Positions 32,006 through 41,138 of a DNA stretch of 64,000 bases are shown piece by piece; positions within the stretch are counted from its first letter, which is position 1, and every line of letters begins with the position of its first letter. The DNA is taken from positions 1 to 64,000 of the forward strand of contig QFNF01000012.1 of the NCBI GenBank assembly GCA_003240755.1. The letters are read 5' to 3'. Made by a program: the position numbers and the translations under genes. A model generated the notes under the pieces. The model searched no databases. It was not told the origin of the DNA and worked only from the letters and a program-made list of their open reading frames with translations. This DNA is from Sphingomonas hengshuiensis (GTDB lineage: Bacteria > Pseudomonadota > Alphaproteobacteria > Sphingomonadales > Sphingomonadaceae).

Positions 32006-32551
32006 ATCCGTCCGCCCATGATGCGTCGCCCGAATGCGCCGCCGCCGATGAACGGCCCCCGATTCAACGAGTTCATCCAGAGCCCCAAGGTCCGTGTGAT
32101 CGACCATGAGGGTGAGAATCTGGGTGTGATGTTCACGCGCGAAGCGATTGCGCAGGCGGCCGAGGTCGGGCTCGATCTGGTCGAGGTGTCGCCGAACGCC
32201 GACCCGCCCGTCGCCAAGTTCCTCGACGTGGGTAAGTTCAAGTACGAGGCGCAGAAGAAAGCGAACCTCGCCCGCAAGACCCAGAAGACGCAGGAGATCA
32301 AGGAGATCAAGATGCGTCCGAACATCGACGATCATGACTATGATACGAAGATGAAGAAGGTCGAGCAGTTCATTACCGAGGGCGACAAGGTGAAGGTCAC
32401 GATGCGCTTTCGCGGTCGTGAGCTGAGCCACGGGCAGCTCGGCATGGCGGTGCTGCAGCGCGTCGCCGAAGCGACGCAGGAAATCGCCAAGGTCGAAGCC
32501 TATCCGCGCATGGAAGGCCGCCAGATGCTGATGGTGCTGTCGCCGAAATAA
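32006..32551 (+). CDS. infC: Translation initiation factor IF-3, non-AUG start
   Basis: A 181-residue IF-3, which keeps ribosomal subunits apart and checks start codons. N-domain: NEFIQSPKVRVIDHEGENLG; C-domain: KEIKMRPNIDDHDYDTKMKK and VKVTMRFRGRELSHGQLG. An AGGAG ribosome site (31993-31997) is eight bases before an in-frame ATC at 32006, which would give an N-terminus of (M)RPPMMRRP. Internal ATG codons at 32018 and 32021 lack such spacing. Rare start codons in infC allow IF-3 to limit its own translation, so ATC is the likely start. Confidence 0.93.
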   Translation: MRPPMMRRPNAPPPMNGPRFNEFIQSPKVRVIDHEGENLGVMFTREAIAQAAEVGLDLVEVSPNADPPVAKFLDVGKFKYEAQKKANLARKTQKTQEIKEIKMRPNIDDHDYDTKMKKVEQFITEGDKVKVTMRFRGRELSHGQLGMAVLQRVAEATQEIAKVEAYPRMEGRQMLMVLSPK

Positions 32552-32574
32552 CGACGGGGCAAGTCGCCCCCCCC

Positions 32575-32672
32575 TCGTCATTCCCGCGAAGGCGGGAATC
32601 CATACACGCCAACGGTTCGGCAAGCGCCGCGACGATAGCGTTTATGGACTCCCGCCTCCGCGGGAGTGACGA
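32575..32672. repeat. REP-type palindrome doublet in inverted orientation
   Basis: Two 29-bp units at 32575-32603 and 32644-32672, the second being the reverse complement of the first with three differences. Each has a stem ATTCCCGC/GCGGGAAT or ACTCCCGC/GCGGGAGT. The stem changes are paired, so base pairing is kept. CGTCATTCCCGCGAAGGCGG-type units are common REP elements in proteobacteria. Confidence 0.75.
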
Positions 32673-32702
32673 AGAAGAGCATAGCGCTGCCTCCTCCGAT
32701 CC

Positions 32703-32742
32703 AAACGCCGTCATGTTCCACTCGCGAACATGACGGCGTTTT
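32703..32742. terminator. Rho-independent terminator after infC
   Basis: AAACGCCGTCATGTTC (32703-32718) pairs perfectly with GAACATGACGGCGTTT (32726-32741), followed by T. The A-rich 5' arm would also let it work for minus-strand transcripts. Confidence 0.75.
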
Positions 32743-32960
32743 CATGTTTCGCACCCTTGACCGACTCGCCCGACGGGCGCATCCGCGCCCCCGGACGGTT
32801 CGCCGCCCGTTTCCGCCAACGTCCCGAGACAGGGTCCATGTCCGACAACGATTCAAGTCGATCGACCGCGCCGTATCGGCCGTCACCGCGCATCGCCTGA
32901 TCGTCCGGGCCTCGCGCGGTGCCGGCCGATACGGCCGGTCGTCGCCCCGCGAGGTACAGC

Positions 32961-33407
32961 ATGAACACCACCATCCGGTTCCTGACCGAACCCTTTCGTC
33001 GCGCCGTCCCGGCGCGCGACCGCCACGCCGCGTTCGACGACACGATGACGCTGGGCGAACGCCTGGCCGACCGGGTCGCCGCGATCGGCGGTTCGTGGGG
33101 GTTCATCACCACCTTCTGCCTGTTCCTCGTGGGATGGTCGGTACTCAACAGCGTCGTTCTGGGGACACGGGCGTTCGACCCCTTCCCCTTCATCTTCCTC
33201 AACCTGATGCTGTCGATGCTGGCCGCGTTGCAGGCGCCGATCATCATGATGAGCCAGAACCGGCAGGCGGCGAAGGACCGGCTGGAGGCGCGGCTGGATT
33301 ACGAGACCAACCTGCGCGCCGAAGCGCAGATCAACCGGTTGCTGGACGAAGTCGCCGCGATCCGTGCCGAACTGGCCTGTGGCGGTCCCGTGCGGCAGGT
33401 GGCATAG
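32961..33407 (+). CDS. DUF1003 membrane protein
   Basis: A 148-residue inner-membrane protein of family DUF1003. The conserved core is LADRVAAIGGSWGFITTFCL, followed by two transmembrane segments (FCLFLVGWSVLNSVVLGT and FIFLNLMLSMLAALQAPIIM) and the family's QAAKDRLEARLDYETNLRAE tail with a coiled coil. ATG 32961 places the start just before this core. It stands alone between the infC terminator and the convergent glnD gene. Function is not established for this family. Confidence 0.85.
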   Translation: MNTTIRFLTEPFRRAVPARDRHAAFDDTMTLGERLADRVAAIGGSWGFITTFCLFLVGWSVLNSVVLGTRAFDPFPFIFLNLMLSMLAALQAPIIMMSQNRQAAKDRLEARLDYETNLRAEAQINRLLDEVAAIRAELACGGPVRQVA

Positions 33408-33447
33408 CCGCCCCGCCCCGAAGCGCGGCCGCCTGCCGCCGGTCCGG

Positions 33448-36231
33448 TCACAGGAACCCGGCGAATTCCTTGCCCGCCGCGGCATCGAGCATGCGGCGTT
33501 CGAGCGACTTCAGCCGCAACTGGCCGGTGATGCGATCCCCGGTCAGGTCGGTGACGTAGAAGGTATCGACCGCACGCTCGCCATAGGTGGCGACGTGCGC
33601 CGAATGCAGCGTCACCTTCGACTGGAACAGCGCCTGCGCCAGATGGTGGAGCAGCGCGGGCCGGTCGCGGGCATTGACCTCGATCACGGTGAAGCGGTTC
33701 GACGCGGCATTGTCGATCAGCACATTGGGCTCGATCGGAAAGGCTTCGGCACGGGCACGCGACAGCGGCTTGGCGGCAAGGCGGTCGGTCAGCTTCATCC
33801 GGTTGGCGAGCGCGTCGCCGATCGCGGTCTTGAGCCGCTGCAACTGCCCGGCTTCGTCGAACGGACCGCCCAGCGGGTTCTGGACGAGGAAATTGTCGAG
33901 CGCCATGCCGGTACGCGTCGTGTGGATGCGCGCGTCGATGATGTTGCCGCCCGCCGCATGGATCGCGCCGGCGATGCGATAGAACAGCCCCGGATGGTCG
34001 GCGGCATGCACCGTGACCAGCGTCGCGCCGCGATCCTCGTCCACGCTGGTCTCGATCGTCAGGCGGGTATCGCCCGACTGGTCGACGACGCGGGCATTGG
34101 CGGCGATCACATCGTCGGGTTCGGCGATCCAATAGGCCGGCGGCAGATGGCGGACATAGGCGGCCAGCGTCTCGCGGTCCCAGCCCAGCGCCGCGCGCAG
34201 CGTTTCCTGCTTCTCGGCGATGCGTTCGTCGCGGCCGCGCTGCTTGTGGCCGAGGCGCAGCACCTCCTCGGCGGTTTCGAACAGGGTGGTCAGCAACTGG
34301 CGCTTCCACCCGTTCCAGGTGTTCGGCCCCACCGCGCGGATGTCGACGATGGTCAGCACCAGCAGCATGCGCAGCCGCTGCGGCGACTGGACGATCCCGG
34401 TAAAGTCGAGGATCGTCTTGAAATCGCTCAGGTCGCGCTTGAAGGCGGTGGCCGACATGAGCAGGTGATAACGGACCAGCCACGCCACCGTCTCGGTCTC
34501 CGCCGGGGTCAGGCCGAGGCGGGGGCACAGCCGTTCCGCAACCTCCGCCCCCAGGATCGAATGGTCGCCGCCGCGCCCCTTGGCGATGTCGTGGCACAAT
34601 ACCGCGACGAACAGCGCGCGGCGCTGGACGATGCCGCCGAACAGCGCGGTGGCGAGCGGATGGTCGTCGCGACAGATGCCGCGTTCGACCTGCGACAACA
34701 GCCCGATCATGCGGATCGTATGTTCGTCCACCGTGTAATGATGGTACATGTCGAACTGCATCTGCGCGACGATGCGGCCGAAATCGGGAATGAAGCGGCC
34801 GAACACCCCGCATTCGTTCATCCAGCGCAGCACCAGTTCGGGATCGCGCGGCGACGTCAGCACGTCGAGGAACAACTGGTTCGCGCGCGGGTGGGAGCGG
34901 ACCTGCCCGGCAAGGCGCGCATCGCGCGACGCCGCGCGCATCGCCAGCGGATGGATTTCCAGCCCGTGCAGGTCGGCCAGCGCGAAGATCTCGATCAACC
35001 GCACCGGGTCTTCGGCGAAGAAATCGTCCTTGGGCAGCGCGAGGCGCCCGCGATCGAGCACGAAGCCGTGCAACCGCCGCGGACGCCGCCGCAGGCGCGG
35101 AAGGCCGAATCGGCTGCCGCGCGCGGCATAGGTCTCGTCGAGATGGCTCAGGAACATGCCGGTCAGGTCGCCGACCCGCTTCGCCTGCAGGAAATAGAAT
35201 TGCATGAAGCGTTCGACGCGCGATTTGCCGACGCGGTCGCGGTAGCGCATGCGCGTCGCGATCTCGGTCTGCACGTCGAAGGTCAGCCGCTCCTCCGCCC
35301 GCCCGGTGATGAGGTGGAGGTGACAGCGCACCGCCCACAGGAAATCCTCGGCACGGTTGAACTTGCGCAGTTCGGGCGCACTGAGCAGCCCCACCGGCAC
35401 CAGATCGGCGGCGCGGCGGACATTATAGGCGTATTTTCCGATCCAGAAGAGCGCATGGAGGTCGCGCAGCCCCCCCTTCCCCTCCTTCACATTGGGTTCG
35501 ACGACATAGCGGGTGTCGCCCATCCGCTTGTGCCGCGCGTCGCGTTCGGCCAGCTTCTCGGCGATGAAGGTCCGCGCGGTCCCTTCCTGCACCTCGCTCT
35601 TGAAGCGCTGCGCCGCCTCCGCGTACAGCGCGGTATCGCCCCAGACATAGCGTGCCTCGACCAGCGCGGTGCGCACGGTCACGTCGCCCTTTGCCTGGCG
35701 CACCATTTCGTCGAGCGAGCGCGACGAATGGCCGACCTTCAACCCCAGGTCCCACAGCGCATAGAGCGTCGATTCGATGACCTGTTCGGACCAGGCGGTC
35801 TGCTTCCACGGGGTCAGCACGCCGATATCGACGTCCGAATGCGGCGCCATTTCGCCGCGGCCATAGCCGCCGACCGCGATCAGCGTCATGCGTTCGGCGG
35901 CGGTCGGGTTGTGGTTGGGATGGACGTGGTCGACGATGAACCCGGCCAGCGCGACGAGGATCGCGTCGGTCAGATAGGCATAGGCCGCCGCCGTCTCCAG
36001 CCCGTGGCCGGGACGCGCGAGCAACCGGCGTTCGATTTCGCTCCGCCCCCGCGCCAGCGCGTCGCGCAGAACGGCCGTCGCGGCACGGCGCAGCGCGGCC
36101 ACGTCCCGGACATCGGCAGGGAGAGACCCCAGAACCTGCGCCAGCGCCGCGCGATCGACGATCGCCCGTGGATCGACGATGCGTTCGAACCGCGGCGGCG
36201 TGGCGAGGTCGGGCTGGACCGCTTCGTTCAG
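33448..36231 (-). CDS. glnD: Bifunctional PII uridylyltransferase/uridylyl-removing enzyme
   Basis: GlnD adds UMP to PII when glutamine is low and removes it when glutamine is high. The nucleotidyltransferase site is GGYGRGEMAPHSDVDIGVL, the HD hydrolase domain has LCHDIAKGRGGDHSILGAEV, and two ACT domains lie at the C-terminus (TLVTVHAADHPGLFYRIAGA and VNARDRPALLHHLAQALFQS). The first ordinary start, GTG 36102, would cut the conserved N-terminus (RIVDPRAIVDRAALAQVLG). An in-frame CTG at 36231 overlaps the grpE stop (CTGA) and follows a GGAGGG ribosome site, giving 927 residues as usual for GlnD. I prefer CTG. Confidence 0.93.
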   Translation of the reverse strand: MNEAVQPDLATPPRFERIVDPRAIVDRAALAQVLGSLPADVRDVAALRRAATAVLRDALARGRSEIERRLLARPGHGLETAAAYAYLTDAILVALAGFIVDHVHPNHNPTAAERMTLIAVGGYGRGEMAPHSDVDIGVLTPWKQTAWSEQVIESTLYALWDLGLKVGHSSRSLDEMVRQAKGDVTVRTALVEARYVWGDTALYAEAAQRFKSEVQEGTARTFIAEKLAERDARHKRMGDTRYVVEPNVKEGKGGLRDLHALFWIGKYAYNVRRAADLVPVGLLSAPELRKFNRAEDFLWAVRCHLHLITGRAEERLTFDVQTEIATRMRYRDRVGKSRVERFMQFYFLQAKRVGDLTGMFLSHLDETYAARGSRFGLPRLRRRPRRLHGFVLDRGRLALPKDDFFAEDPVRLIEIFALADLHGLEIHPLAMRAASRDARLAGQVRSHPRANQLFLDVLTSPRDPELVLRWMNECGVFGRFIPDFGRIVAQMQFDMYHHYTVDEHTIRMIGLLSQVERGICRDDHPLATALFGGIVQRRALFVAVLCHDIAKGRGGDHSILGAEVAERLCPRLGLTPAETETVAWLVRYHLLMSATAFKRDLSDFKTILDFTGIVQSPQRLRMLLVLTIVDIRAVGPNTWNGWKRQLLTTLFETAEEVLRLGHKQRGRDERIAEKQETLRAALGWDRETLAAYVRHLPPAYWIAEPDDVIAANARVVDQSGDTRLTIETSVDEDRGATLVTVHAADHPGLFYRIAGAIHAAGGNIIDARIHTTRTGMALDNFLVQNPLGGPFDEAGQLQRLKTAIGDALANRMKLTDRLAAKPLSRARAEAFPIEPNVLIDNAASNRFTVIEVNARDRPALLHHLAQALFQSKVTLHSAHVATYGERAVDTFYVTDLTGDRITGQLRLKSLERRMLDAAAGKEFAGFL

Positions 36232-36785
36232 GCCCCGCCCTCCGGTGCCTTGGCCACACCGACCAGCGCGGGGCGGAGCAGGCGGTCGCGGATCATGTAG
36301 CCGGTCTGGATTTCCTGCACGACGGTGCCCGGCGCGGCATCGGCCGACGGGACTTCGAACATCGCCTGATGCTTGTTGGGGTCGAGCGTCTCGCCGACCG
36401 ACACCATTTTGGTGATGCCGTGGCGGCCGAACACGCTTTCCAGCTCGCGACCGGTCGCCTCGAGGCCGGTAATCAGCCCCTTCATCCGTTCGTCGCCGCG
36501 CAGGTCGTCGGGGATCGCCGACAGCGCGCGCGACAGGTTGTCGGCCACCGACAGGATGTCGCGGGAAAAGGCGGTCGCGGCATAGGCGCGGGCATCGGCC
36601 ACCTCCTTTTCGGCGCGGCGGCGGACATTCTGCAGGTCGGCGCGGGCATAGAGCACCTCGGCCTGCGCATCGGCCAGCTTCGCCTCCAGCTCGGCGCTGC
36701 GATCCGCTTCGGCGACTTCGGGTGCGGCCTCTGCGGTGGCTTCGCGCAGGTCGTTCGTATCGTCGTTGGCGGGGATGTCGTTCAT
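36228..36785 (-). CDS. grpE: Nucleotide exchange factor GrpE
   Basis: A 185-residue DnaK co-chaperone that triggers ADP release. An acidic N-terminus (MNDIPANDDTNDLREATAEA) leads to a long coiled coil (ELEAKLADAQAEVLYARADL), then QNVRRRAEKEVADARAYAAT and the beta-domain signature (GHGITKMVSVGETLDPNKHQ-like) ending in VQEIQTGYMIRDRLLRPALV. ATG 36785 excludes upstream codons that do not look coding. It follows hrcA by 16 bp and is joined to glnD by a 4-bp overlap. Confidence 0.96.
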   Translation of the reverse strand: MNDIPANDDTNDLREATAEAAPEVAEADRSAELEAKLADAQAEVLYARADLQNVRRRAEKEVADARAYAATAFSRDILSVADNLSRALSAIPDDLRGDERMKGLITGLEATGRELESVFGRHGITKMVSVGETLDPNKHQAMFEVPSADAAPGTVVQEIQTGYMIRDRLLRPALVGVAKAPEGGA

Positions 36786-36801
36786 TCCATTCTCTTCTTT
36801 G

Positions 36802-37839
36802 TCAGCCCAGCAATCGGGCCAGCGTTGCGGCGGTGAAATCCACCATGGGCACGACGCGCGCATAGTTCAACCGGACAGGCCCGATCACGCCGACCACGCC
36901 GACGACGCGCCCGTCCAGCGCGCGGACCGGCTTGGCGATGACCGACGATCCGGTCAATGCGAACAATTTGTTTTCCGACCCGATGAATATCCGCGCGGCA
37001 TCGCCGTCCTGCGCCGATTCGAGCAGCCGGGCGATTTCCTCCTTGCCCTCCAGTTCGTCGAGCAACTGGCGGACGCGGTCGAGGTCGTGGCTGGCGGCCT
37101 CGTCGATCAGCCGCGCCTGCCCGCGCACGATCAGCACCGGGCGATGGCCGCCATCCTCGCTCCACATCGCGAGGCCGCGTTCGACCAGCGCCCGCGCCGC
37201 CGCGTCCAGCTCGGCCCGCTCCCGCCCGATTTCGGACAGGATGCGCGCGCGCGCCTCGCCCAGCGTCATGCCCGACAGCCGCGCCGTCAGGTAGTTGCCG
37301 GCCTCGACCAGCGCCGCCGCGCTGGCCCCCGGTATCTCCAGCACGCGATTCTCGACCGATCCGTCCGCACCGACCAGCACGGCCAGCGCGCGCGTGCCCG
37401 ACAGCGGCACGAACGACACCTGTCGCAGCACCGGCTCGCGCTTGGGCACCAGCACCACGCCCGCACTGGCCGACAGGCCCGACAGCGCGGCGGCGGTGCC
37501 GGCCAATGCCTCCTCGACCGGGCCGGCGCTGTCGGCCTGTGCGGCGATCGTCGCGCGTTCCTGCGCCGACGGCTCCATCGCGTGCATCATGCCGTCGACG
37601 AACAGGCGCAGGCCGGTTTCGGTCGGCATCCGCCCGGCGCTGACATGCGGCGCGGCGAGCAGTCCGGCTTCCTCCAGGTCCTGCATCACCCCGCGGATCG
37701 ATGCGGGCGACAGGTTCAGGCCCGACAGTTGCGCGATGGTGCGCGATCCGACCGGCGCCCCGGTGGCGAGGTAGGAATCGACCACGATCCGGAACACGTC
37801 GCGCGCGCGGTCGGTCAGTTCGTGGATCGGGGCGGCCAT
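36802..37839 (-). CDS. hrcA: Heat-inducible transcription repressor HrcA
   Basis: A 345-residue repressor of heat-shock genes. Winged-helix N-terminus: [20 protein letters not shown] and [20 protein letters not shown]; effector/dimer domains follow ([40 protein letters not shown]). HrcA binds the CIRCE palindrome TTAGCACTC-N9-GAGTGCTAA; I find no such site in this window, so its targets (groESL or dnaK) lie elsewhere. Start taken as ATG 37839 (MAAPIHEL). It is divergent from rph. Confidence 0.96.
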   Translation of the reverse strand: MAAPIHELTDRARDVFRIVVDSYLATGAPVGSRTIAQLSGLNLSPASIRGVMQDLEEAGLLAAPHVSAGRMPTETGLRLFVDGMMHAMEPSAQERATIAAQADSAGPVEEALAGTAAALSGLSASAGVVLVPKREPVLRQVSFVPLSGTRALAVLVGADGSVENRVLEIPGASAAALVEAGNYLTARLSGMTLGEARARILSEIGRERAELDAAARALVERGLAMWSEDGGHRPVLIVRGQARLIDEAASHDLDRVRQLLDELEGKEEIARLLESAQDGDAARIFIGSENKLFALTGSSVIAKPVRALDGRVVGVVGVIGPVRLNYARVVPMVDFTAATLARLLG

Positions 37840-37962
37840 GGGGCGAATGTAGGATAGCGATGCGGTTTGCGGAACCCGTATCCTCGCCATGCCGGGGGTT
37901 CAGGGCGCTGGCATCCCGCCCGGCTCCCCGCTACTGCAGGCGTCGACTTTCAGGAGATTCCC

Positions 37963-38679
37963 ATGCGCCCATCCGGCCGCGCCCCCGACGACATGCGCCC
38001 CATCACGATCGAGACGAACTTCACCCGCCATGCCGAGGGGTCGTGCCTGATCGGCTTCGGCGATACCCGGGTGCTCGTGACCGCCTCGCTCGAGGAACGC
38101 CTGCCGCCATGGCTGCGCGGCAAGGGCGAAGGCTGGGTGACGGCCGAATATGGCATGCTGCCGCGCGCCACGCACACCCGCGGCAGCCGCGAGGCGGCAA
38201 AGGGCAAGCAGTCGGGCCGCACGCAGGAAATCCAGCGGCTGATCGGGCGTTCGCTCAGGGCGGTCGTCGATCTCAAGGCGCTGGGCGAACGCCAGATCAC
38301 GCTCGATTGCGACGTGATCCAGGCCGATGGCGGCACGCGCACCGCGTCGATCTCGGGCGCATGGGTCGCGCTGCGGCTCGCGGTCGACGGGCTGATGCGC
38401 GAGGGCAAGCTGGAGATCGATCCGATCAGCCGGCAGGTCGCGGCGGTGAGCTGCGGCATCCATCAGGGTACGCCGGTGCTCGACCTCGACTATATCGAGG
38501 ATTCGGCCGCCGATGCCGATGCCAATTTCGTGCTGACCAGCGACAACAACATCGCCGAGGTGCAGGCGACCGCCGAGGGCGCCTGTTACGACGAGGAAGC
38601 GCTGCTGCGCCTGCTGCGCCTCGCCCGCATCGGCTGCGGCCGGATCTTCGCCGAACAGCTCCGGGCGACCGGGCGATGA
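37963..38679 (+). CDS. rph: Ribonuclease PH
   Basis: A 238-residue phosphorolytic 3'-5' exoribonuclease trimming tRNA precursors. Family motifs are [50 protein letters not shown] (phosphate and RNA binding), [20 protein letters not shown] and [20 protein letters not shown] 37963 follows an AGGAG site. The stop overlaps rdgB (ATGA), the usual alphaproteobacterial pair. Confidence 0.97.
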   Translation: MRPSGRAPDDMRPITIETNFTRHAEGSCLIGFGDTRVLVTASLEERLPPWLRGKGEGWVTAEYGMLPRATHTRGSREAAKGKQSGRTQEIQRLIGRSLRAVVDLKALGERQITLDCDVIQADGGTRTASISGAWVALRLAVDGLMREGKLEIDPISRQVAAVSCGIHQGTPVLDLDYIEDSAADADANFVLTSDNNIAEVQATAEGACYDEEALLRLLRLARIGCGRIFAEQLRATGR

Positions 38680-39305
38680 GCGGCGAGGGAAAGGAACCGC
38701 AGGCGATCCGCAAGCTCGCCCCGGGCAAACTGGTCATCGCCAGCCATAATCCGGGCAAGATCCGCGAGATCGCGGCGCTGCTCGGCCCCTATGGCGTGAC
38801 GCCGGTCTCGGCGGGCGAACTCGACCTGCCCGAACCGGAGGAAACCGGCACGACCTTCGTCGCCAATGCCGAACTGAAGGCGTTGCAGGCCGCCGACCTG
38901 TCGGGCCTGCCCGCGCTCGCCGACGATAGCGGGCTGTGCGTCGAGGCGCTGAACGGCGATCCGGGCATCTTCTCGGCACGCTGGGCCGGCCCGTCCAGGG
39001 ATTTTGGCGAAGCGATGCGGCTGGTCGAACAGCGGATGCAGGCGACCGGCCCCGATCACAGCCGCGCGGCGCATTTCGTCTGCGCGCTGGCGCTCGCCTG
39101 GCCCGATGGCCATGTCGAATGGTTCGAAGGGCGCGTCGACGGGCAACTGGTCTGGCCGCCGCGCGGGGACAACGGCTTCGGCTACGACCCGATGTTCGTG
39201 GCCGACGGCATGGACCGGAGCTATGGCGAGATCGATCCCGACCACAAGCATTCGATCAGCCACCGCGCCGACGCGTTCGCGCAACTGGTGAAGGCGGTGT
39301 TCTGA
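38676..39305 (+). CDS. rdgB: Non-canonical purine NTP pyrophosphatase (RdgB/HAM1)
   Basis: A 209-residue enzyme that hydrolyses dITP, ITP and XTP so that deaminated purines do not enter nucleic acids. Motifs are [18 protein letters not shown] at the N-terminus, then [36 protein letters not shown] and FSARWAG. The C-terminal part has [10 protein letters not shown] and [13 protein letters not shown] 38676 overlaps the rph stop. It is the second gene of the rph-rdgB pair, followed by the convergent CAP gene. Confidence 0.96.
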   Translation: MSGEGKEPQAIRKLAPGKLVIASHNPGKIREIAALLGPYGVTPVSAGELDLPEPEETGTTFVANAELKALQAADLSGLPALADDSGLCVEALNGDPGIFSARWAGPSRDFGEAMRLVEQRMQATGPDHSRAAHFVCALALAWPDGHVEWFEGRVDGQLVWPPRGDNGFGYDPMFVADGMDRSYGEIDPDHKHSISHRADAFAQLVKAVF

Positions 39306-39345
39306 ACCAGCGGTCCGCGTCCCGGCGCCGCTGCGGGAACGCCTG

Positions 39346-39909
39346 CTAGAAGGCGCGCTGCCCCGGGATGTTGCCGGCGGGGACATAGCGGCAGACGACA
39401 TAGTCGTCCTTCGCGCTGCTCGCCTCGGCACAGCCGAATCGCTCGGTCGTGCGCCACATGATCTGGGTATAGTGGCCGACATCGCCGAACTGCCCGGTGC
39501 GTGACACGGCGGGCAGGATGCCGGGGACGTAGTCGCGCTTCTCGGCGACCCAGTGGCCGGCCATCTCGGCATAGCGGTACGCGCCGCGCGTGCCGGTCCA
39601 CAGATTCTCGCCCTGTTCCGGAACGCCGCGCGGCTGCGGCGAATGTTCGAAGCGGCGGGTGGTGGCGAGCATGTCGGCATAGCCTTGCGCATCGCGCGCC
39701 AGCGCCGGATCCCACGCCAGCGGCGGCAGGCCCGCCCCGGCCCGCGCCGCGCGGTGGCCCGCCTCCATCGCCTGGCGCAGCAGCGCGGGGCCGCGCGGGG
39801 CGGTGCCCTCGAACGCGCGCGGTTCGACGACGCGTTCGGGGGCATGTTCGGGCAGGGCGGCACAGGCGCCCAGCGCCATCGCGGCCATCAGCATTTGTAT
39901 CGCTCGCAT
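39346..39909 (-). CDS. CAP/SCP-domain lipoprotein
   Basis: A 187-residue exported protein. MRAIQMLMAAMALGACAALP holds a lipobox (LGAC), so it is likely anchored to a membrane. The CAP domain includes LPPLAWDPALARDAQGYADM, FEHSPQPRGVPEQGENLWTG with the conserved His, and VGHYTQIMWRTTERFGCAEA with the second His/Glu region. Bacterial CAP proteins are poorly characterised; some bind lipids or cell wall. It is divergent from hemW with a 20-bp gap. Confidence 0.82.
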   Translation of the reverse strand: MRAIQMLMAAMALGACAALPEHAPERVVEPRAFEGTAPRGPALLRQAMEAGHRAARAGAGLPPLAWDPALARDAQGYADMLATTRRFEHSPQPRGVPEQGENLWTGTRGAYRYAEMAGHWVAEKRDYVPGILPAVSRTGQFGDVGHYTQIMWRTTERFGCAEASSAKDDYVVCRYVPAGNIPGQRAF

Positions 39910-39929
39910 CGCGCCCATATGGGACGGCG

Positions 39930-41078
39930 ATGCAGCCCGACCAAGCACCCCTCGCGCTCTACGTCCATTGGCCGTTCTGCGTGTCGAAATGCCCCTATTG
40001 CGACTTCAACAGCCATGTCCGCGAGGCGGTGGACCAGGCGGCATGGAAGGACGCCTTGCTCGCCGACCTCGCGCACGAAGCCGCCGCGCTGCCCGGCCGG
40101 CGGCTGGCGTCGATCTTCTTCGGCGGCGGCACCCCGTCGCTGATGCCGCCCGCCACCGTCGCCGCGATCATCGACGCCGCGTGCCGCTACTGGCCGCCGA
40201 CCGAGAATATCGAGATCACGCTGGAGGCGAACCCGTCCTCGGTCGAGGCGGCACGCTTTGCCGACATCGCCGCCGCCGGGGTCAACCGCGTGTCGCTGGG
40301 CGTGCAGGCGCTCGACGACGGCGCCCTCGCCTTTCTCGAACGCGCGCATGGCGTGGACGAGGCGCTGGCCGCGCTGGGCGTGGCCCAACGCCATTTCACG
40401 CGGGTCAGCTTCGACCTGATCTATGCACGCCCCGGCCAGTCGCTGGCCGGCTGGGACGCCGAACTCGCCCGCGCGCTGTCGTTCGGCACCGAGCATCTCT
40501 CGCTCTATCAGCTCACGATCGAACCCGGCACGCGCTTTGCGACGCTGGCGGCAAGGGGCGCGCTGACGCTGCCCGACGGCGATCTCGCCGCCGACCTGTT
40601 CGAACTGACCCAGGCGCGCACCCGCGCCGCCGGCCTGCCGCTGTACGAGGTGTCGAACCACGCCCGGCCGGGGGCGGAGAGCCGCCACAACCTGACCTAT
40701 TGGCGCTATCGCGACTATGCCGGCGTCGGTCCGGGCGCGCATGGCCGGCGGGACGGCAGGGCGACGGTCCGCCGCAGGAAGCCGGAAAACTGGATCGCGG
40801 CGGTGGATCGCAACGGCCATGGCGTCGAGCGCGAGGATGCGCTGACCCCCGACGAGCGTGTGACCGAGGCGCTGGTGATGGGCCTGCGCATGCGCGAGGG
40901 CGTCGATCTGGCGCGGATCGCGACGCTGGGCGAACGCACGATCGGCGACGTCGTCCGGCTCGACACCGTGGCGCTGCTGGCGCGACAGGGGCTGGTCGCG
41001 CGCGATGGCGACCGGCTGGCGCTGACCCCCGCCGGGTTTCCGGTGCTCGACGCGGTGCTGCGCGAGATCGCGGTATAG
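39930..41078 (+). CDS. hemW: Radical SAM heme chaperone HemW
   Basis: A 382-residue radical SAM protein that binds heme and delivers it to acceptors. The cluster motif is HWPFCVSKCPYCDFNSHV (CxxxCxxC) near residue 15, followed by IFFGGGTPSLMPPATVAAII (SAM binding) and ITLEANPSSVEAARFADIAA. The C-terminus carries the HemN_C domain (YEVSNHARPGAESRHNLTYW). ATG 39930 gives the usual length. It commonly follows rph-rdgB in alphaproteobacteria, as it does here. Confidence 0.95.
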   Translation: MQPDQAPLALYVHWPFCVSKCPYCDFNSHVREAVDQAAWKDALLADLAHEAAALPGRRLASIFFGGGTPSLMPPATVAAIIDAACRYWPPTENIEITLEANPSSVEAARFADIAAAGVNRVSLGVQALDDGALAFLERAHGVDEALAALGVAQRHFTRVSFDLIYARPGQSLAGWDAELARALSFGTEHLSLYQLTIEPGTRFATLAARGALTLPDGDLAADLFELTQARTRAAGLPLYEVSNHARPGAESRHNLTYWRYRDYAGVGPGAHGRRDGRATVRRRKPENWIAAVDRNGHGVEREDALTPDERVTEALVMGLRMREGVDLARIATLGERTIGDVVRLDTVALLARQGLVARDGDRLALTPAGFPVLDAVLREIAV

Positions 41079-41138
41079 GCTTGCCCCGCCCCCGGCGACT
41101 GCGCACAACCGCGCATCACCAGTGAAACGGGGCCGACC

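Noticed and set aside
37840..37962. CIRCE element between hrcA and rph
   Set aside because: No TTAGCACTC-N9-GAGTGCTAA-like sequence is present here.
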